A DNA stretch of 64,000 nt from Candidatus Aminicenantota bacterium (GCA_011772495.1 WVZL01000046.1:57790-121789); one strand, 5' to 3'. Shown: positions 25,344 to 34,925, counted from the stretch's first letter. Notes: generated from the sequence alone by a model not told the origin. Made by a program: numbers and translations.

Positions 25344-28300
25344 TTAATTTGTTTTAAACCTGACGCGGTCGAATAGACTATAGATAATGGGGATGACAAA
25401 GAGGGTCAGGAACGTCGTAGCTGTCAATCCTCCGATAACCGCGATGGCCATCGGGGCTCTCATCTCAGCCCCTTCGGAAACGCTCAACGCCATGGGCAAC
25501 ATCCCTAAGATCGTGGTGAAGGCGGTGATCAATACAGGCCGCAGACGAACCGTGCAGGCTTGTAGAAGAGCTTCTCTCTTCTCGATTCCTCGTCTTTTCA
25601 ACTGGTTTACGTAGTCCACCATGACGATCCCGTTGTTGACAGCGATTCCTCCCAGCATGATAAACCCGATCAGGGCCGGAAGACTGACTGGCTGGCCTGA
25701 AATAAGCAGGGCCAGAATCACTCCCACAATAGCCAGCGGAATCGTGAACATGATCACGAAGGGATGTTTAAAAGATTCAAATTGAGAAGCCATGATCATG
25801 TAGACCAGGAGAGTGGCCAGGGCAAAAGCACCAGCCATGATGATGAAAGCCTCCTGCATCTGTTCATACTGGCCGCCGAATTCGATGAAATATCCTGAAG
25901 GCAATCCTTTCTCGACTTGATCTATTCTCTTTTTTATGTCCCTCACTACGCTACCCAAATCTCTTCCGGAGATGTTAGCCGTAACATTTACTACTCGAGC
26001 CTGATTTTCTCGGTTTATCCGGATGGGGCCTTCGCCTTTCTCGATGGAAGCGACCTGTTCTAAACTGACCATATTGTTAAACGGCGTCATGATCGGAATA
26101 CTCTTTATATCATCCAGACTGTCTCTAAACTTTTCTTTAAACCGAACCCGGATGTCGAATTCCTCGTTTCCTTCTCGGTATCGAGTCACCACCTTACCCA
26201 AGGAGGCGGTCTGAACCGCATTGGCCACCTGGTTCACCTGCAAACCCATCCGAGAAGCCTTTTCCCGATCTATGGAGATATGATACTCGGGTTTTCCCTC
26301 GGCTAAACTATGGGTAACATCCCTCAAGCCTTCTACACCCTGGATTCTATCCACAATGCTATCGGCAACATCTCCGAGAACATTAATGTCTTTGCCAAAG
26401 ATTTTTATCTCGATAGGAGCTGACTCTCCTCCTGCCATGGCTGCCCCGAAATCAATGGCTTCGATCTTGGCATCTTTCAGCTTGGGGAGTTTCCCTCGAA
26501 TTTCTTCCAGGATTTCCTGATCAGACAGATCTCTCTCTTTTTTTCTGACCAGCCCCACCCAGACCAATCCTTCATGGGAACCGGTGGTAGAAAATCCTCC
26601 GGCCATATCAGCCGGGTTCTGTTCTGCTTGTGAGCCGGCCTGAGCAGAAACTGTTTCCACTCCCGGCGCAGCAGCGAGCTGCCTTTCCACTATCTTCACA
26701 ACTCGATCCGTCTCTTCAAGAGAGGTTCCCACTGGCATCTTCACCGAAAGGATAAGCATTTCTCTATCCATGGCTGGCATGAATTCTGTGCCTAAGAAAG
26801 GAACGATGGCAAAAGAGATGATCAGTAGGCCCAACGTTCCTCCGAGCACCAGCCATCTTCGCTTGAGAGCGCCGTGAAGTATTCTTCGGTAAAAACTCCG
26901 GGCTTTATCAAACTGTCTTGTCATTTTTTTCTTTGCCTGATTTCCCTGATTGTTATTGGCCTTGAACAAGAGAGAAGCCACCATGGGAACAACGGTGAGA
27001 GCCACGAAAAGAGAGGCCACTAGAGCAAAGGCTATGGATAAAGCTAGGCCTCGCGTCATCCTCCCCGTGAGACCCCGAGCAAACACCATCGGGAAAAAGA
27101 CAGCAATCGTGGTCAGCGTCGAAGCCGTGATGGCCATTCCCACCTCAGAGGCACCTCTTTTGGCAGATTCTTCCCTGCCTTTGCCTTCTTCCATATGCCG
27201 GAAGATATTCTCAATAACCACCACGGCGTTATCCACTAGCATCCCAATGCCCAAAGCCAAGCCTCCAAGGGTTAGCAAGTTGAGCGTATAACCAGCCAGA
27301 TAAAGGGCAATAAAAGTCGTGATAACGGAGAGCGGAATAGCCAGGGCAATGGTCACTGTCGGACGCCAGTTGCGAAGGAAGACCAGGATGAAAAAGATGG
27401 CCAAGACACCACCCACTAAGGCATTATTTCCAGTCCTCCTTGTAACTCTCTGGATCATCTCTGACTGGTCCATGAAAGGGAAAAATGTTATGTCTGGAGG
27501 AAGGGTGGCCTTTATTTTTTCCAGCTCTTTGTTGACGGCTCTGGCTGTAATGACTGTGTTGGCTCCAGATCGCTTGCTGATAAAATAGAAGATCCCTTTT
27601 TCACCCTGGATTCGGGCTACAAACCGCGTATCCTTCATGGCGTCTCTTACTTCAGCCACATCGCCCAGATACACAGGTTGTCCGGTTTGAGTCGAGCCGA
27701 TGATGGTACTCCGGATATCTTCCAGAGTTTTGAATTCTCCCAGGGTTCTCAACAAAAACTCGGAATGCCTCTCCACAATCCGCCCGGCAGGGAGATTCAG
27801 ATTTTCCATCCTGAGGGCAAAAAGAACCTGGTCTAAGGAAATATTAAGTGATTCAAGAGCAGCTTTGTCTATATCCACCAGGATTTCTCGGATATCCATC
27901 GAAAACACTTGAGCAGAAGCCACTCCATCAATCCTCTCCAGCCTAGGTGCTACTTCATCTTCTATCAACTCTTTTAGTTCATAAGTCGGCCGGTTGGCAG
28001 TGATGCCGCCAAATATGATAGGCATCTGACCAAGGTCGAACTTAACCACCAAGGGGTCAGAGGCTTCCTCGGGCAGAAAATTCCGGTAGAGACCGATCTG
28101 ATCTCTGATATCTTGAGCGGCGAAATCAAGATTGGTCCCCCACTCAAATTCGGTCATGATCACCGAAGCCCCTTCCAGGGTCATAGAATCGACCCTTTTC
28201 ACCCGATTGATCGTGTTAATGATCTGCTCCAATGGTCGAGTGATGGTGTTTTCGATGTCCTCTGAAGAAGCTCCTGAATAGGTGGTCACTACGGATACTG

Positions 28301-28430
28301 TGGGAAACTCAAGATCCGGAAAAAAATCTAAACCCAGTTTGGTAAAGGCGAGAAAACCTAGGACCACTAGAATCATGGCCAGCATGGCCGTGGTGACTTT
28401 TCGGTTAACAGAAAATTCAGGTATTTTCAT
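25344..28430 (-). CDS. RND efflux pump inner-membrane transporter (AcrB/HAE1 family)
   Basis: 1028 residues, full length for tripartite drug-efflux RND pumps: twelve membrane helices in two repeats, each with a large periplasmic loop. The proton-relay segment GMLVDNAVVVIEN in TM4 is present. The N-terminal start (VNRKVTTAMLAMILVVLGFLAF) and DIENTITRPLEQIINTI are typical. The last gene of a four-gene operon (TetR, TolC, adaptor, pump), its start overlaps the adaptor stop by 4 bp. It exports amphipathic compounds or drugs using the proton gradient; the exact substrate is unknown. A TolC partner is encoded in the same operon, so the system should be complete. Confidence 0.95.
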   Translation of the reverse strand: MKIPEFSVNRKVTTAMLAMILVVLGFLAFTKLGLDFFPDLEFPTVSVVTTYSGASSEDIENTITRPLEQIINTINRVKRVDSMTLEGASVIMTEFEWGTNLDFAAQDIRDQIGLYRNFLPEEASDPLVVKFDLGQMPIIFGGITANRPTYELKELIEDEVAPRLERIDGVASAQVFSMDIREILVDIDKAALESLNISLDQVLFALRMENLNLPAGRIVERHSEFLLRTLGEFKTLEDIRSTIIGSTQTGQPVYLGDVAEVRDAMKDTRFVARIQGEKGIFYFISKRSGANTVITARAVNKELEKIKATLPPDITFFPFMDQSEMIQRVTRRTGNNALVGGVLAIFFILVFLRNWRPTVTIALAIPLSVITTFIALYLAGYTLNLLTLGGLALGIGMLVDNAVVVIENIFRHMEEGKGREESAKRGASEVGMAITASTLTTIAVFFPMVFARGLTGRMTRGLALSIAFALVASLFVALTVVPMVASLLFKANNNQGNQAKKKMTRQFDKARSFYRRILHGALKRRWLVLGGTLGLLIISFAIVPFLGTEFMPAMDREMLILSVKMPVGTSLEETDRVVKIVERQLAAAPGVETVSAQAGSQAEQNPADMAGGFSTTGSHEGLVWVGLVRKKERDLSDQEILEEIRGKLPKLKDAKIEAIDFGAAMAGGESAPIEIKIFGKDINVLGDVADSIVDRIQGVEGLRDVTHSLAEGKPEYHISIDREKASRMGLQVNQVANAVQTASLGKVVTRYREGNEEFDIRVRFKEKFRDSLDDIKSIPIMTPFNNMVSLEQVASIEKGEGPIRINRENQARVVNVTANISGRDLGSVVRDIKKRIDQVEKGLPSGYFIEFGGQYEQMQEAFIIMAGAFALATLLVYMIMASQFESFKHPFVIMFTIPLAIVGVILALLISGQPVSLPALIGFIMLGGIAVNNGIVMVDYVNQLKRRGIEKREALLQACTVRLRPVLITAFTTILGMLPMALSVSEGAEMRAPMAIAVIGGLTATTFLTLFVIPIIYSLFDRVRFKTN

Positions 28431-29539
28431 TGGATAACCTCTTGAATGTCAATTTTTGCTCCATCCTCAAGAGCATAGTTGCCTTCCGTGACAACAAGAT
28501 CTCCTTCCTTGAGTCCGTTGAGAATCTCAACCAGGTCGGCATTTTGCAGGCCGAGAGTGACCTCTCTTCTCTGCGCCTGATTGTTCGCTCCGACCAGAAA
28601 AACATATTTGCTCTCCAGGACTGACTTTTGAGGAATAACTAGGGCATCTTCGTGAGTACTGACTTCAAGCGTGACTTCCCCAAAAGTGTTGGGTCTTAAT
28701 ACAAAATCAGAATTATTGATTCTCACCTCGACTTTGAATTTTTTTGTCAGAGGATCTGCGGTCAAGTTCACTATGGCCACCCGTCCTTGGAAAGCCTTAT
28801 CCGGAAAAACTGTCACCAGGAGCTGGGCAGGCTGGCCTTTTTTAATCCGCACAATATCCCGATGGGGAACATCGACTTCAATCTTTACTCGCGAAAAATC
28901 CATCAAGGTCAAGACTCCACTGGATGCGGAAAAGCCTCCCATCATGGGATTGATGACATCACCAACCTCTGCGTTCTTGGAGGCTACCACACCGCTGAAA
29001 GGTGCTTTCATGAGCGAGACATCCAGGCTGTGCTGGGCTAGATTCAAAGCCGCTCGCGCCTGCTGGAGTTGAGCTTCGGCCGCTTCATAAGCCAGTTTGA
29101 TTTTTTCATACTGCTGATCGGATACAGCCTTCTCGCTTTTTAAACGCTCCATTCTTTCCATGTTCCTTTGGGCGTCTTTGTGATTGGCTTCTGCCACTGC
29201 CAAAGCAGCTTTCGCTTGTTCAAGCTGAAGGCGAATGGCTCTTGTATCCAGCTCAGCCAAAAGCTGCCCCTCTCGGACTCTTTCTCCTTCTTCGACATGT
29301 ATCTTGGCAATCTTTCCTCCTACATCAGGAGTGATGTTTACATTCTTCAGCGCCTCGATAACTCCTGTATAATGAAGTTTCTCCGAGATTTTCTGCTTTT
29401 TGACTTCGAAAACCTTGACCGACGCTGCCCCAAAGCTTTCTTCTTCTAGGGCTTCTTTCTTTTCCGGAGGGCGGCAGGAAAGAATAGAAAGTAAAAGAAA
29501 TAGCGCTACACATACCTTAACCATCACTATTTTTTTCAT
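28427..29539 (-). CDS. RND efflux periplasmic adaptor (membrane fusion protein)
   Basis: 370 residues. Lipoprotein signal with lipobox SILSC (Cys22). It shows the adaptor order: a biotinyl-lipoyl-like half (GGKIAKIHVEEGERVREGQLLAELD), a helical hairpin rich in Ala and Gln (about 100-170), the second lipoyl half (LMKAPFSGVVASKNAEVGD), a beta-barrel and the membrane-proximal domain. The adaptor links the RND pump to the outer-membrane channel. Start and stop overlap or lie close to neighbours: 4 bp overlap with the pump gene, 44 bp after the TolC gene. Confidence 0.94.
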   Translation of the reverse strand: MKKIVMVKVCVALFLLLSILSCRPPEKKEALEEESFGAASVKVFEVKKQKISEKLHYTGVIEALKNVNITPDVGGKIAKIHVEEGERVREGQLLAELDTRAIRLQLEQAKAALAVAEANHKDAQRNMERMERLKSEKAVSDQQYEKIKLAYEAAEAQLQQARAALNLAQHSLDVSLMKAPFSGVVASKNAEVGDVINPMMGGFSASSGVLTLMDFSRVKIEVDVPHRDIVRIKKGQPAQLLVTVFPDKAFQGRVAIVNLTADPLTKKFKVEVRINNSDFVLRPNTFGEVTLEVSTHEDALVIPQKSVLESKYVFLVGANNQAQRREVTLGLQNADLVEILNGLKEGDLVVTEGNYALEDGAKIDIQEVIQ

Positions 29540-29583
29540 TCAATTCCTCCATGTATCGTGAACATTCTGATTGTTCATTTTCA

Positions 29584-30927
29584 TTATCCATCAGTCCAGT
29601 TGACTCCCCTGGCCTTTTCCAGCTGGGCCAGAGACATGACATAATCAAAAAGGGCCTGCGAGTAGTTTGTTTTTGCCTGGCTCAAAGCGGCTTGAGCCTG
29701 AGAGACATCAAGGACTGTTACCATGCCTTCGGCATAATTCAGTTCAGCAATCCGCAGACTCTCCTGAGCCTGCTCGACATTTTTTTCCTGGGAGAGAAGA
29801 GATTCCTTGGCTTCGTTTAGCTTTAGAGTGGCTTGTCTAATCTCAAACCTTACCATATCGACCAGTCCTTTTTGAGAAAGCTCGAGCTCCCGAATCATGG
29901 CTTTTGACCGTGCCACTCGGGCCGAGGTGGAAAAGCCGTTAAAAATGGGAAGGGTGAGGACCAGATTGACTGCATAAAAATCCTGCCAGGTGTCCTCTTG
30001 GAAGTTAAACTTATCTGCCCAGAAATTATAGGTGCCGGATACCGCGACAGAAGGCAGATTGGAGGCTCGGGCCAACTTTAACATTTCCCCGGCCATCTGT
30101 TTCTGATAACTGAGCTGACTGATCTCTGGCCTGTTATTCAATGCTTCTGCCAGAGACTTCTCTAAATCTGCCTCGTAGGGTTCATAGGTGAGCTCTCCCT
30201 TGATTTCAACAGGTTTTTCTAAATCCAACCCTAAGATAGTTTTCAGGCTGAGTTCGGCAATCTTGAGATTATTCCGGGCCTTAATCAACTGAGGCTTCAG
30301 GTTGGCAACTTGGACCTCGGACCTCAAGAGGTCGAACTTGGAAGCCATACCCACCTCATAAAGACTTTTCACATTCTTATAGAGTTTCTCAGCCACATCT
30401 ACCGCCTCTTCAGCGACTTTTACGAATTCTTTGGACAGCAGATACCCATAAAAAGCGCTTTTGGCGTTGAAGACTGTGGCCTGAGTAGACTGACGAACAT
30501 ATTCTTCAGTAGAGAGGAGATTATATTTAGCCTGACGAAAACCAGAAGTTAACCTGCCACTGGTGAACAAGGGAATGGAAAGGGACATCGAGAACTGGTA
30601 ATCCCGGGTAAAGTCCACCGAAACTCTCTGGGGAGGCTCTCCGGGAATGAAAGAGGGAAATTCTAGTTCAAAAACCTTTTCATCTAGAGTATGGAGGCCT
30701 TGGGCATTGAGAGAAGGAAAAAAGTTAGAGGCAGCCTCTCTAACTTGAGATCTGGCAGCCTCGACCCTCTCCTCAGCAGCCAGATGATAGGGATTCTGAG
30801 AGAGAGCCAGTTGAATGCACTTCTCAAGAGTCAGGGTCATCTTTTCCTGGGAAAAAGAAAATCTCCCTGAGACCAAAAGTAAAGATATGAAAGAGGCGAT
30901 CGATAATATTTTCTTCGCTATCTGCAT
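29584..30927 (-). CDS. TolC-family outer-membrane channel of the RND operon
   Basis: 447 residues with a signal peptide (1-27, ending FSFSQ) and two OEP repeats (LTLEKCIQLALSQNPYHLAAEERV; SLAEALNNRPEISQLSY). It should form the trimeric exit duct for the adaptor and RND pump encoded downstream. It is 13 bp downstream of the TetR gene and thus under its likely autoregulation. Distinct in sequence and shorter than the orphan TolC protein at 4650-6215. Confidence 0.93.
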   Translation of the reverse strand: MQIAKKILSIASFISLLLVSGRFSFSQEKMTLTLEKCIQLALSQNPYHLAAEERVEAARSQVREAASNFFPSLNAQGLHTLDEKVFELEFPSFIPGEPPQRVSVDFTRDYQFSMSLSIPLFTSGRLTSGFRQAKYNLLSTEEYVRQSTQATVFNAKSAFYGYLLSKEFVKVAEEAVDVAEKLYKNVKSLYEVGMASKFDLLRSEVQVANLKPQLIKARNNLKIAELSLKTILGLDLEKPVEIKGELTYEPYEADLEKSLAEALNNRPEISQLSYQKQMAGEMLKLARASNLPSVAVSGTYNFWADKFNFQEDTWQDFYAVNLVLTLPIFNGFSTSARVARSKAMIRELELSQKGLVDMVRFEIRQATLKLNEAKESLLSQEKNVEQAQESLRIAELNYAEGMVTVLDVSQAQAALSQAKTNYSQALFDYVMSLAQLEKARGVNWTDG

Positions 30928-30940
30928 TTCTATCTCCTTT

Positions 30941-31615
30941 TCATGCTTTTCTGCCTTTTTTTATGCCGTTAAGGAAAAAACTGTGTATCAAATCTGTGCT
31001 TTCCTTTATCTTGTAATCTCCATCTTGTACGGGACCCTTGAAATGAAACCCCCGGAGCATCGCTCCCAAAACGAAACAGGCATCCTTGATATCGACTTTC
31101 CGAAATTCTCCTGATTCAATTCCCTCATTGATGATTTCGCACATGATATTATAAATATCTTCCATCTTGGCTTTGAAATCAGCCGGAATTCGGGGATGCT
31201 CGGATGACGGAAAAAGTCGTTCTCTTGGGTCTATGTTTAAGATCTTTTTCATCAAAGATCTTTCTAAGACCAGTATTCGAGCCAGATTTTTCTTCTGCTG
31301 ATAATAGGAAGACATACAATGAATGAGCTCCCACAATTTCTCTACGGCGCTTCTCTTTTCCAGCAGTATTTTGGTCATTTTCTGATGAACATCACCGAAT
31401 GATTTGTTGATTATCTCGAGGAATATCGCGCTTTTGCTTTTGAAATAACGGTAGAGGGTGACCTTAGAAAATTGAGCTTCCTCAGCAATCTGATCCATGG
31501 TAGCCAAACTGTACCCCTTCAGAGTAAAGACTTTTTCCGCTGCCTTTAAGATAAACTCTTTGTTTTCTTCTATTCGGTGCCTTTTTCTTTCATTCCTAAG
31601 GTCGTCTTTTTTCAT
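30941..31615 (-). CDS. TetR/AcrR-family repressor of the efflux operon
   Basis: 224 residues. The N-terminal HTH spans about residues 15-65: ILKAAEKVFTLKGYSLATMDQIAEEAQFSKVTLYRYFKSK, with the usual recognition helix ending in LYRYF. The C-terminal helical domain is divergent, as expected for the ligand and dimer domain. It heads the operon TetR-TolC-adaptor-RND. A 37-bp imperfect palindrome lies 25 bp upstream of its ATG, so it most likely represses its own operon until an effluxed compound binds. Confidence 0.92.
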   Translation of the reverse strand: MKKDDLRNERKRHRIEENKEFILKAAEKVFTLKGYSLATMDQIAEEAQFSKVTLYRYFKSKSAIFLEIINKSFGDVHQKMTKILLEKRSAVEKLWELIHCMSSYYQQKKNLARILVLERSLMKKILNIDPRERLFPSSEHPRIPADFKAKMEDIYNIMCEIINEGIESGEFRKVDIKDACFVLGAMLRGFHFKGPVQDGDYKIKESTDLIHSFFLNGIKKGRKA

Positions 31616-31639
31616 TATTGTACCTATAGGTTTTATTAA

Positions 31640-31676
31640 TTAACTATTAAGTTCATTAATTGAACTAATAAGTTAA
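31640..31676. promoter_or_regulatory. Palindromic operator for the TetR repressor
   Basis: A 37-bp imperfect dyad: 16-base arms matching at 13 positions around a TTAAT centre. The inner arms AGTTCA (31650-31655) and TGAACT (31661-31666) are perfect. Its position upstream of the TetR gene start is typical of an autoregulatory TetR operator. Confidence 0.65.
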
Positions 31677-31985
31677 TTTAACATATTCCTGCCTTCCCGT
31701 CAAACCCAACGTTGCCTAAACAGCCTTCAATCCAGCCCTGAAGTTGAAAAAATTCTCAACCCATTCACCCGGCCCATGGGAATCGCCCTTGAGCCTTTAT
31801 GGCGTGGCCTCATGATTATCAGAAACACTAGATAATCCACCAGGTATGAATACCTCTTTTCAACCGCAGAGCCTGATCCCAGTCTCATCTATGAGGCTTT
31901 CCAGCACTCAATCTTCTTTCTTATAGAATTATTTGTTTGTTTAATTTAATATAATAGATGAAGCCTAAATATTATTTATACGTTC
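31677..31985. other. Intergenic region, no gene seen
   Basis: Spacer between the efflux operon operator and the plus-strand hypothetical gene. TATAAT at 31950-31955 may be the -10 box for the latter, but no good -35 accompanies it. No coding frame or repeat was recognised. Confidence 0.45.
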
Positions 31986-32690
31986 ATGGCTAAAAAGGTT
32001 TTCAATCCTTTCTTTCTTCTATTCCTCGGCTCTCTTTCTCTACTGCTACTTGCTTTTCATCCTTTTTCACTATTTCCAGAAAAGAAGACTCCTCTCTGGT
32101 GGGATTTAAAAATTGTCATTATTACTGACGGAGAATACAGCCTCAAACAGAGAAAGATATCTTATTCAGGAGATTATACCTTTAAAATTGTCTGGACAGG
32201 AAGCATAGAGAAAGAAAAGGACGATGCAGACTACATTCTGTATCACAAAGAATGCCATCTTACGAACTGGAAGGCTGAAGAAAAAAAGATATCCCCTGAA
32301 CTTGTGCAAACGAAAAGAGAAAACGACTTCAAACAGAAACCGACCTTCCATCTCAAATATCTTCTGCGGCAAGAGAAGAAACTTCATTTTCACTTTAGAG
32401 TGGAAGGATTCCCGATCCCTCAGAATGAGTCAAACGGCAAGATTTCCCTTCATCTGCCCTGTTATAATGAGAATACGGACTTAAATCCTGATACAGAATA
32501 TGCGCCTTTCATCATAGAAGGCTCGAACCAGGTCTTTTTGGGAGAAAAAGAAATCTACGCTGCCGCAGTGAAGAGAGAATTCAGCTGGACTTGGAAGCTT
32601 AAAAAATGGACGCTGGGCTTTGACGATCCTACCCGCCTCTTTAACCATCATGAGGCCAAACTGAGATTATCAATAACACCACACTATTAG
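31986..32690 (+). CDS. Hypothetical membrane-anchored or secreted protein
   Basis: 234 residues, not recognised. The N-terminus is a hydrophobic segment (about 8-28) after MAKK, consistent with a signal peptide or anchor. The rest is hydrophilic, rich in Lys, Glu and aromatics, with alternating patterns that suggest beta strands (KISYSGDYTFKIVWTGSI; LHFHFRVEGFPIP). This resembles a periplasmic beta-sandwich. It stands 80 bp upstream of the AhpD-like gene on the same strand, and the two may share a transcript. Divergent from the efflux operon. Confidence 0.65.
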   Translation: MAKKVFNPFFLLFLGSLSLLLLAFHPFSLFPEKKTPLWWDLKIVIITDGEYSLKQRKISYSGDYTFKIVWTGSIEKEKDDADYILYHKECHLTNWKAEEKKISPELVQTKRENDFKQKPTFHLKYLLRQEKKLHFHFRVEGFPIPQNESNGKISLHLPCYNENTDLNPDTEYAPFIIEGSNQVFLGEKEIYAAAVKREFSWTWKLKKWTLGFDDPTRLFNHHEAKLRLSITPHY

Positions 32691-32771
32691 AAAATTATCT
32701 TTCCTGTCTTTCCTTTATCATCCAAGAGATAGAAAAAGGGAAGCCAGAACAAGTTTTTTTAAGGAGGAGAA

Positions 32772-33125
32772 ATGACCAGTGAATTGACACGATTCAAGCA
32801 GTTCCGCGCCAAGATGAACAAAAGGATTCTGGAGAGCGAAAACAAGGAAATCCAGCGCTTCTTTGCCCTGGATAAATATGCCTATCAAGAAGGAGCTTTA
32901 CCTGCAGAAACTAAAGAGCTTTTGGGACTCGTGGCTTCTCTGGCCCTAAGATGTAACGACTGTGTGACCTACCATTTGATACGTTGTGTCCAGCTTGGCT
33001 TGACTAACGAGCAGCTCTATGAGGCCCTGAATGTCGGCCTTCTGGTTGGAGGTTCCATTGTTATTCCCCACTTGAGAAAATCCATGGCTATGCTGGATGA
33101 AATCCGCAAGGAGGAAAAAAAGTAA
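32772..33125 (+). CDS. Carboxymuconolactone decarboxylase / AhpD-like protein
   Basis: 117 residues, the size of a one-domain CMD protein. The all-helical core carries the CNDCVTYH motif (Cys-x2-Cys-x3-His), the redox-active pattern of AhpD-type proteins, so a disulphide-reductase or peroxidase-coupled role is more likely than decarboxylation. LGLVASLALR before the motif and LNVGLLVGGSIVIPHLRKSM after it are typical. A strong AAGGAGGAG site precedes the ATG. Cytoplasmic. Confidence 0.87.
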   Translation: MTSELTRFKQFRAKMNKRILESENKEIQRFFALDKYAYQEGALPAETKELLGLVASLALRCNDCVTYHLIRCVQLGLTNEQLYEALNVGLLVGGSIVIPHLRKSMAMLDEIRKEEKK

Positions 33126-33135
33126 AACTGTAAAA

Positions 33136-33207
33136 GAGGGACAGTTCTGTTTGTATAAAGTTCCTTATTTCATCGTTTTCTATAAAGAACAAGTAGAACC
33201 GTCACTC
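33136..33207. repeat. Degenerate REP-like inverted-repeat element (copy 3)
   Basis: GAGGGACAGTTCT (33136-33148) pairs with AGAACCGTCACTC (33195-33207) with two mismatches; an inner TATAAAG/GTTC region adds partial pairing. It occupies the 92-bp gap between converging genes (AhpD-like and xerD), as copy 2 does. It is more worn than the other copies. Confidence 0.55.
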
Positions 33208-33217
33208 ATTTTTTGCT

Positions 33218-34120
33218 TCAAGCTCGGGGGTGATACTTATCATAGACACGACGGAGTCTTTCGCGGCTGACATGGGTGTAGATCTGTGTCGAAGTGATCT
33301 GGCTGTGACCCAGCATCAGCTGCACAGACCTCAAGTCAGCCCCTCTTTCCAGGAGATGGGTGGCGAAAGTATGGCGGAGAATATGGGGGCTTATCTTAGA
33401 AGAGAGGTTAGCCTTTTGAGCGTAAGTCTTGAGGAGTTTCCAGAATCCTTGCCGGGTAAACGCGTCACCACGATAGGTAAGAAAGAGATAATCATGGGAC
33501 CGCTTCAAAAGCTTGGGCCGGGCATTTTTCAAATACTCCTGGAGAGCTTTTACGGCTGAATTCCCGAGCGGCACAATCCTCTCTTTTCCTCCCTTCCCTC
33601 TGCAGATGAGAAATCCATCCCTTAAATTTATATCTTTGGTCTTCAACATGACCAGCTCTGAGACCCTCAGGCCAGTTGCATAAAGAAGTTCCAACATCGC
33701 TTTATCTCTAAGGCCCCTGACGGCTCCTTCATCAGGTTGGCTCAACAGCCGCTCCACTTCCTTCATCCTCAGATATTTGGGCAGGGACAGCATGGACTTT
33801 GGAGAATGCAGACTCAAGGCTGGATTCTTGGTCATAACTCCATCCAACACCAAAAATTTATAGAAAGCCTTCAGAGAAGAGATGAGCCGGGTAACGGATC
33901 GAGCCGAAAGACCGGAGCGGCTGACCTGCTGAACGAATTTACCCAAGACGTCTTCCCCAGGGTCCAAGAATGATATCTTCAATCTTTGCAAGAATCGAAA
34001 GAACTTCTTGATGTCTCTGCCGTAAGAGAGAATCGTATTCTCAGAGAGTCCTTTCTCGACAGAGAGGAATTCGAGGAAGGACTGAAGAACATCCTCAGAC
34101 GAGGAAATGTCTTTCATCAT
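33218..34120 (-). CDS. xerD: Tyrosine recombinase XerD/XerC-type
   Basis: 300 residues, normal for Xer recombinases that resolve chromosome dimers at dif during division. All catalytic residues are present: R152 (TGLRVSEL), K176 (RGKGGKE), H246 and R249 (HILRH), H272 (LGHSQI) and nucleophile Y281 (IYTHV). An N-terminal SAM-like DNA-binding domain occupies about 10-100. XerC and XerD cannot be told apart with certainty from one member; the sequence looks somewhat more XerD-like. Its start overlaps the upstream MBL gene by 4 bp. No dif site was identified in the window and there is no mobile-element context. Confidence 0.92.
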   Translation of the reverse strand: MMKDISSSEDVLQSFLEFLSVEKGLSENTILSYGRDIKKFFRFLQRLKISFLDPGEDVLGKFVQQVSRSGLSARSVTRLISSLKAFYKFLVLDGVMTKNPALSLHSPKSMLSLPKYLRMKEVERLLSQPDEGAVRGLRDKAMLELLYATGLRVSELVMLKTKDINLRDGFLICRGKGGKERIVPLGNSAVKALQEYLKNARPKLLKRSHDYLFLTYRGDAFTRQGFWKLLKTYAQKANLSSKISPHILRHTFATHLLERGADLRSVQLMLGHSQITSTQIYTHVSRERLRRVYDKYHPRA

Positions 34121-34734
34121 ATAAAAGGATTCGTGTTTTTTTCTTGGCCAACAGAAGTGGAAGGTCCGTGGCCTGGAAGAACAACCATTTCCTCAGGCAA
34201 AGTCAATATTTTATTCTTCAAGGAGTTCTCCATTTCTTTCCAATTGCCCCCGGGAAGATCCGTTCGGCCTACACCCCCACAAAAAAGAGTATCGCCAGAA
34301 AGGACGAAGGTGTCTGCTATGAAACTGACACTTCCTGGAGAGTGTCCAGGAGTATGGAGAACCTGGAGAGAGGAGTTTCCGACCCTGATTTTTTCACTAT
34401 CTTTGAAGAAGCTATCCGCCGGGGGAGAGCTTTTGGCCTGGAGGAAAAAGCTTAATTCTGATTGCTGTTCATTCCCTAACATATGACCGTCTAGAGAATG
34501 AATTCGGAGCGGGATGCCAAACTTTTCTTTCATATCTCTGTTTGCTCCTATGTGATCAATATGACCATGGGTATTGAGGATCACAACAGGCTTCAGCTCC
34601 TTTTTGGCGATCAAGGCGAAGATTTTGTCGGCTTCAGCTGCCGGGTCAACCACAGCACACTCTTGAGTTTCTGAGCAGGAAACAAGATAACAGTTTGTTT
34701 CCAAGGCTCCAACAACTATCACTTCATATTCCAT
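34117..34734 (-). CDS. MBL-fold metallohydrolase, glyoxalase II-like
   Basis: 205 residues from the ATG at 34734; a TTG at 34770 would add 12 poorly conserved residues. Metal ligands are in THGHIDHIG (HxHxDH), in the TPGHSPGS His, in SGDTLF (Asp) and in the C-terminal PGHGP. The order and length match the hydroxyacylglutathione-hydrolase-like group that cleaves thioesters, though single-domain members often act on other substrates. LSGDTLFCGGVGRTDLPGG is typical. The stop overlaps xerD by 4 bp, so the two genes form one unit. Confidence 0.88.
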   Translation of the reverse strand: MEYEVIVVGALETNCYLVSCSETQECAVVDPAAEADKIFALIAKKELKPVVILNTHGHIDHIGANRDMKEKFGIPLRIHSLDGHMLGNEQQSELSFFLQAKSSPPADSFFKDSEKIRVGNSSLQVLHTPGHSPGSVSFIADTFVLSGDTLFCGGVGRTDLPGGNWKEMENSLKNKILTLPEEMVVLPGHGPSTSVGQEKNTNPFI

Positions 34735-34888
34735 TTTTTCAATGATAAATCTATATCCCCACCTAGTCAATAGAGTTTAGATCAGTATGATCAGGGGGTC
34801 CAAAGGGGACCGAAGCCATTGCTAAAAACTTATCTAGAATTTTCCAAACATCCTGGAAACTGGGAAGCCTGCACTTGAGCCTTATCCC

Positions 34889-34917
34889 TTGTCTTTTCCT
34901 CTGAAAAAAAATATAAT
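34889..34917 (+). promoter_or_regulatory. Sigma-70-type promoter, apparently leaderless
   Basis: TTGTCT (34889-34894), 17-bp spacer, perfect TATAAT (34912-34917), then exactly 8 bases to the ATG at 34926. The 8-base gap (CCCTCCAA) contains no Shine-Dalgarno, so the transcript should begin at or next to the start codon. Confidence 0.65.
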
Positions 34918-34925
34918 CCCTCCAA

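Noticed and set aside
33218..34120. Phage or integrative-element integrase
   Set aside because: Length and motifs fit XerD, and it is coupled to an MBL gene with no att sites or phage genes nearby.
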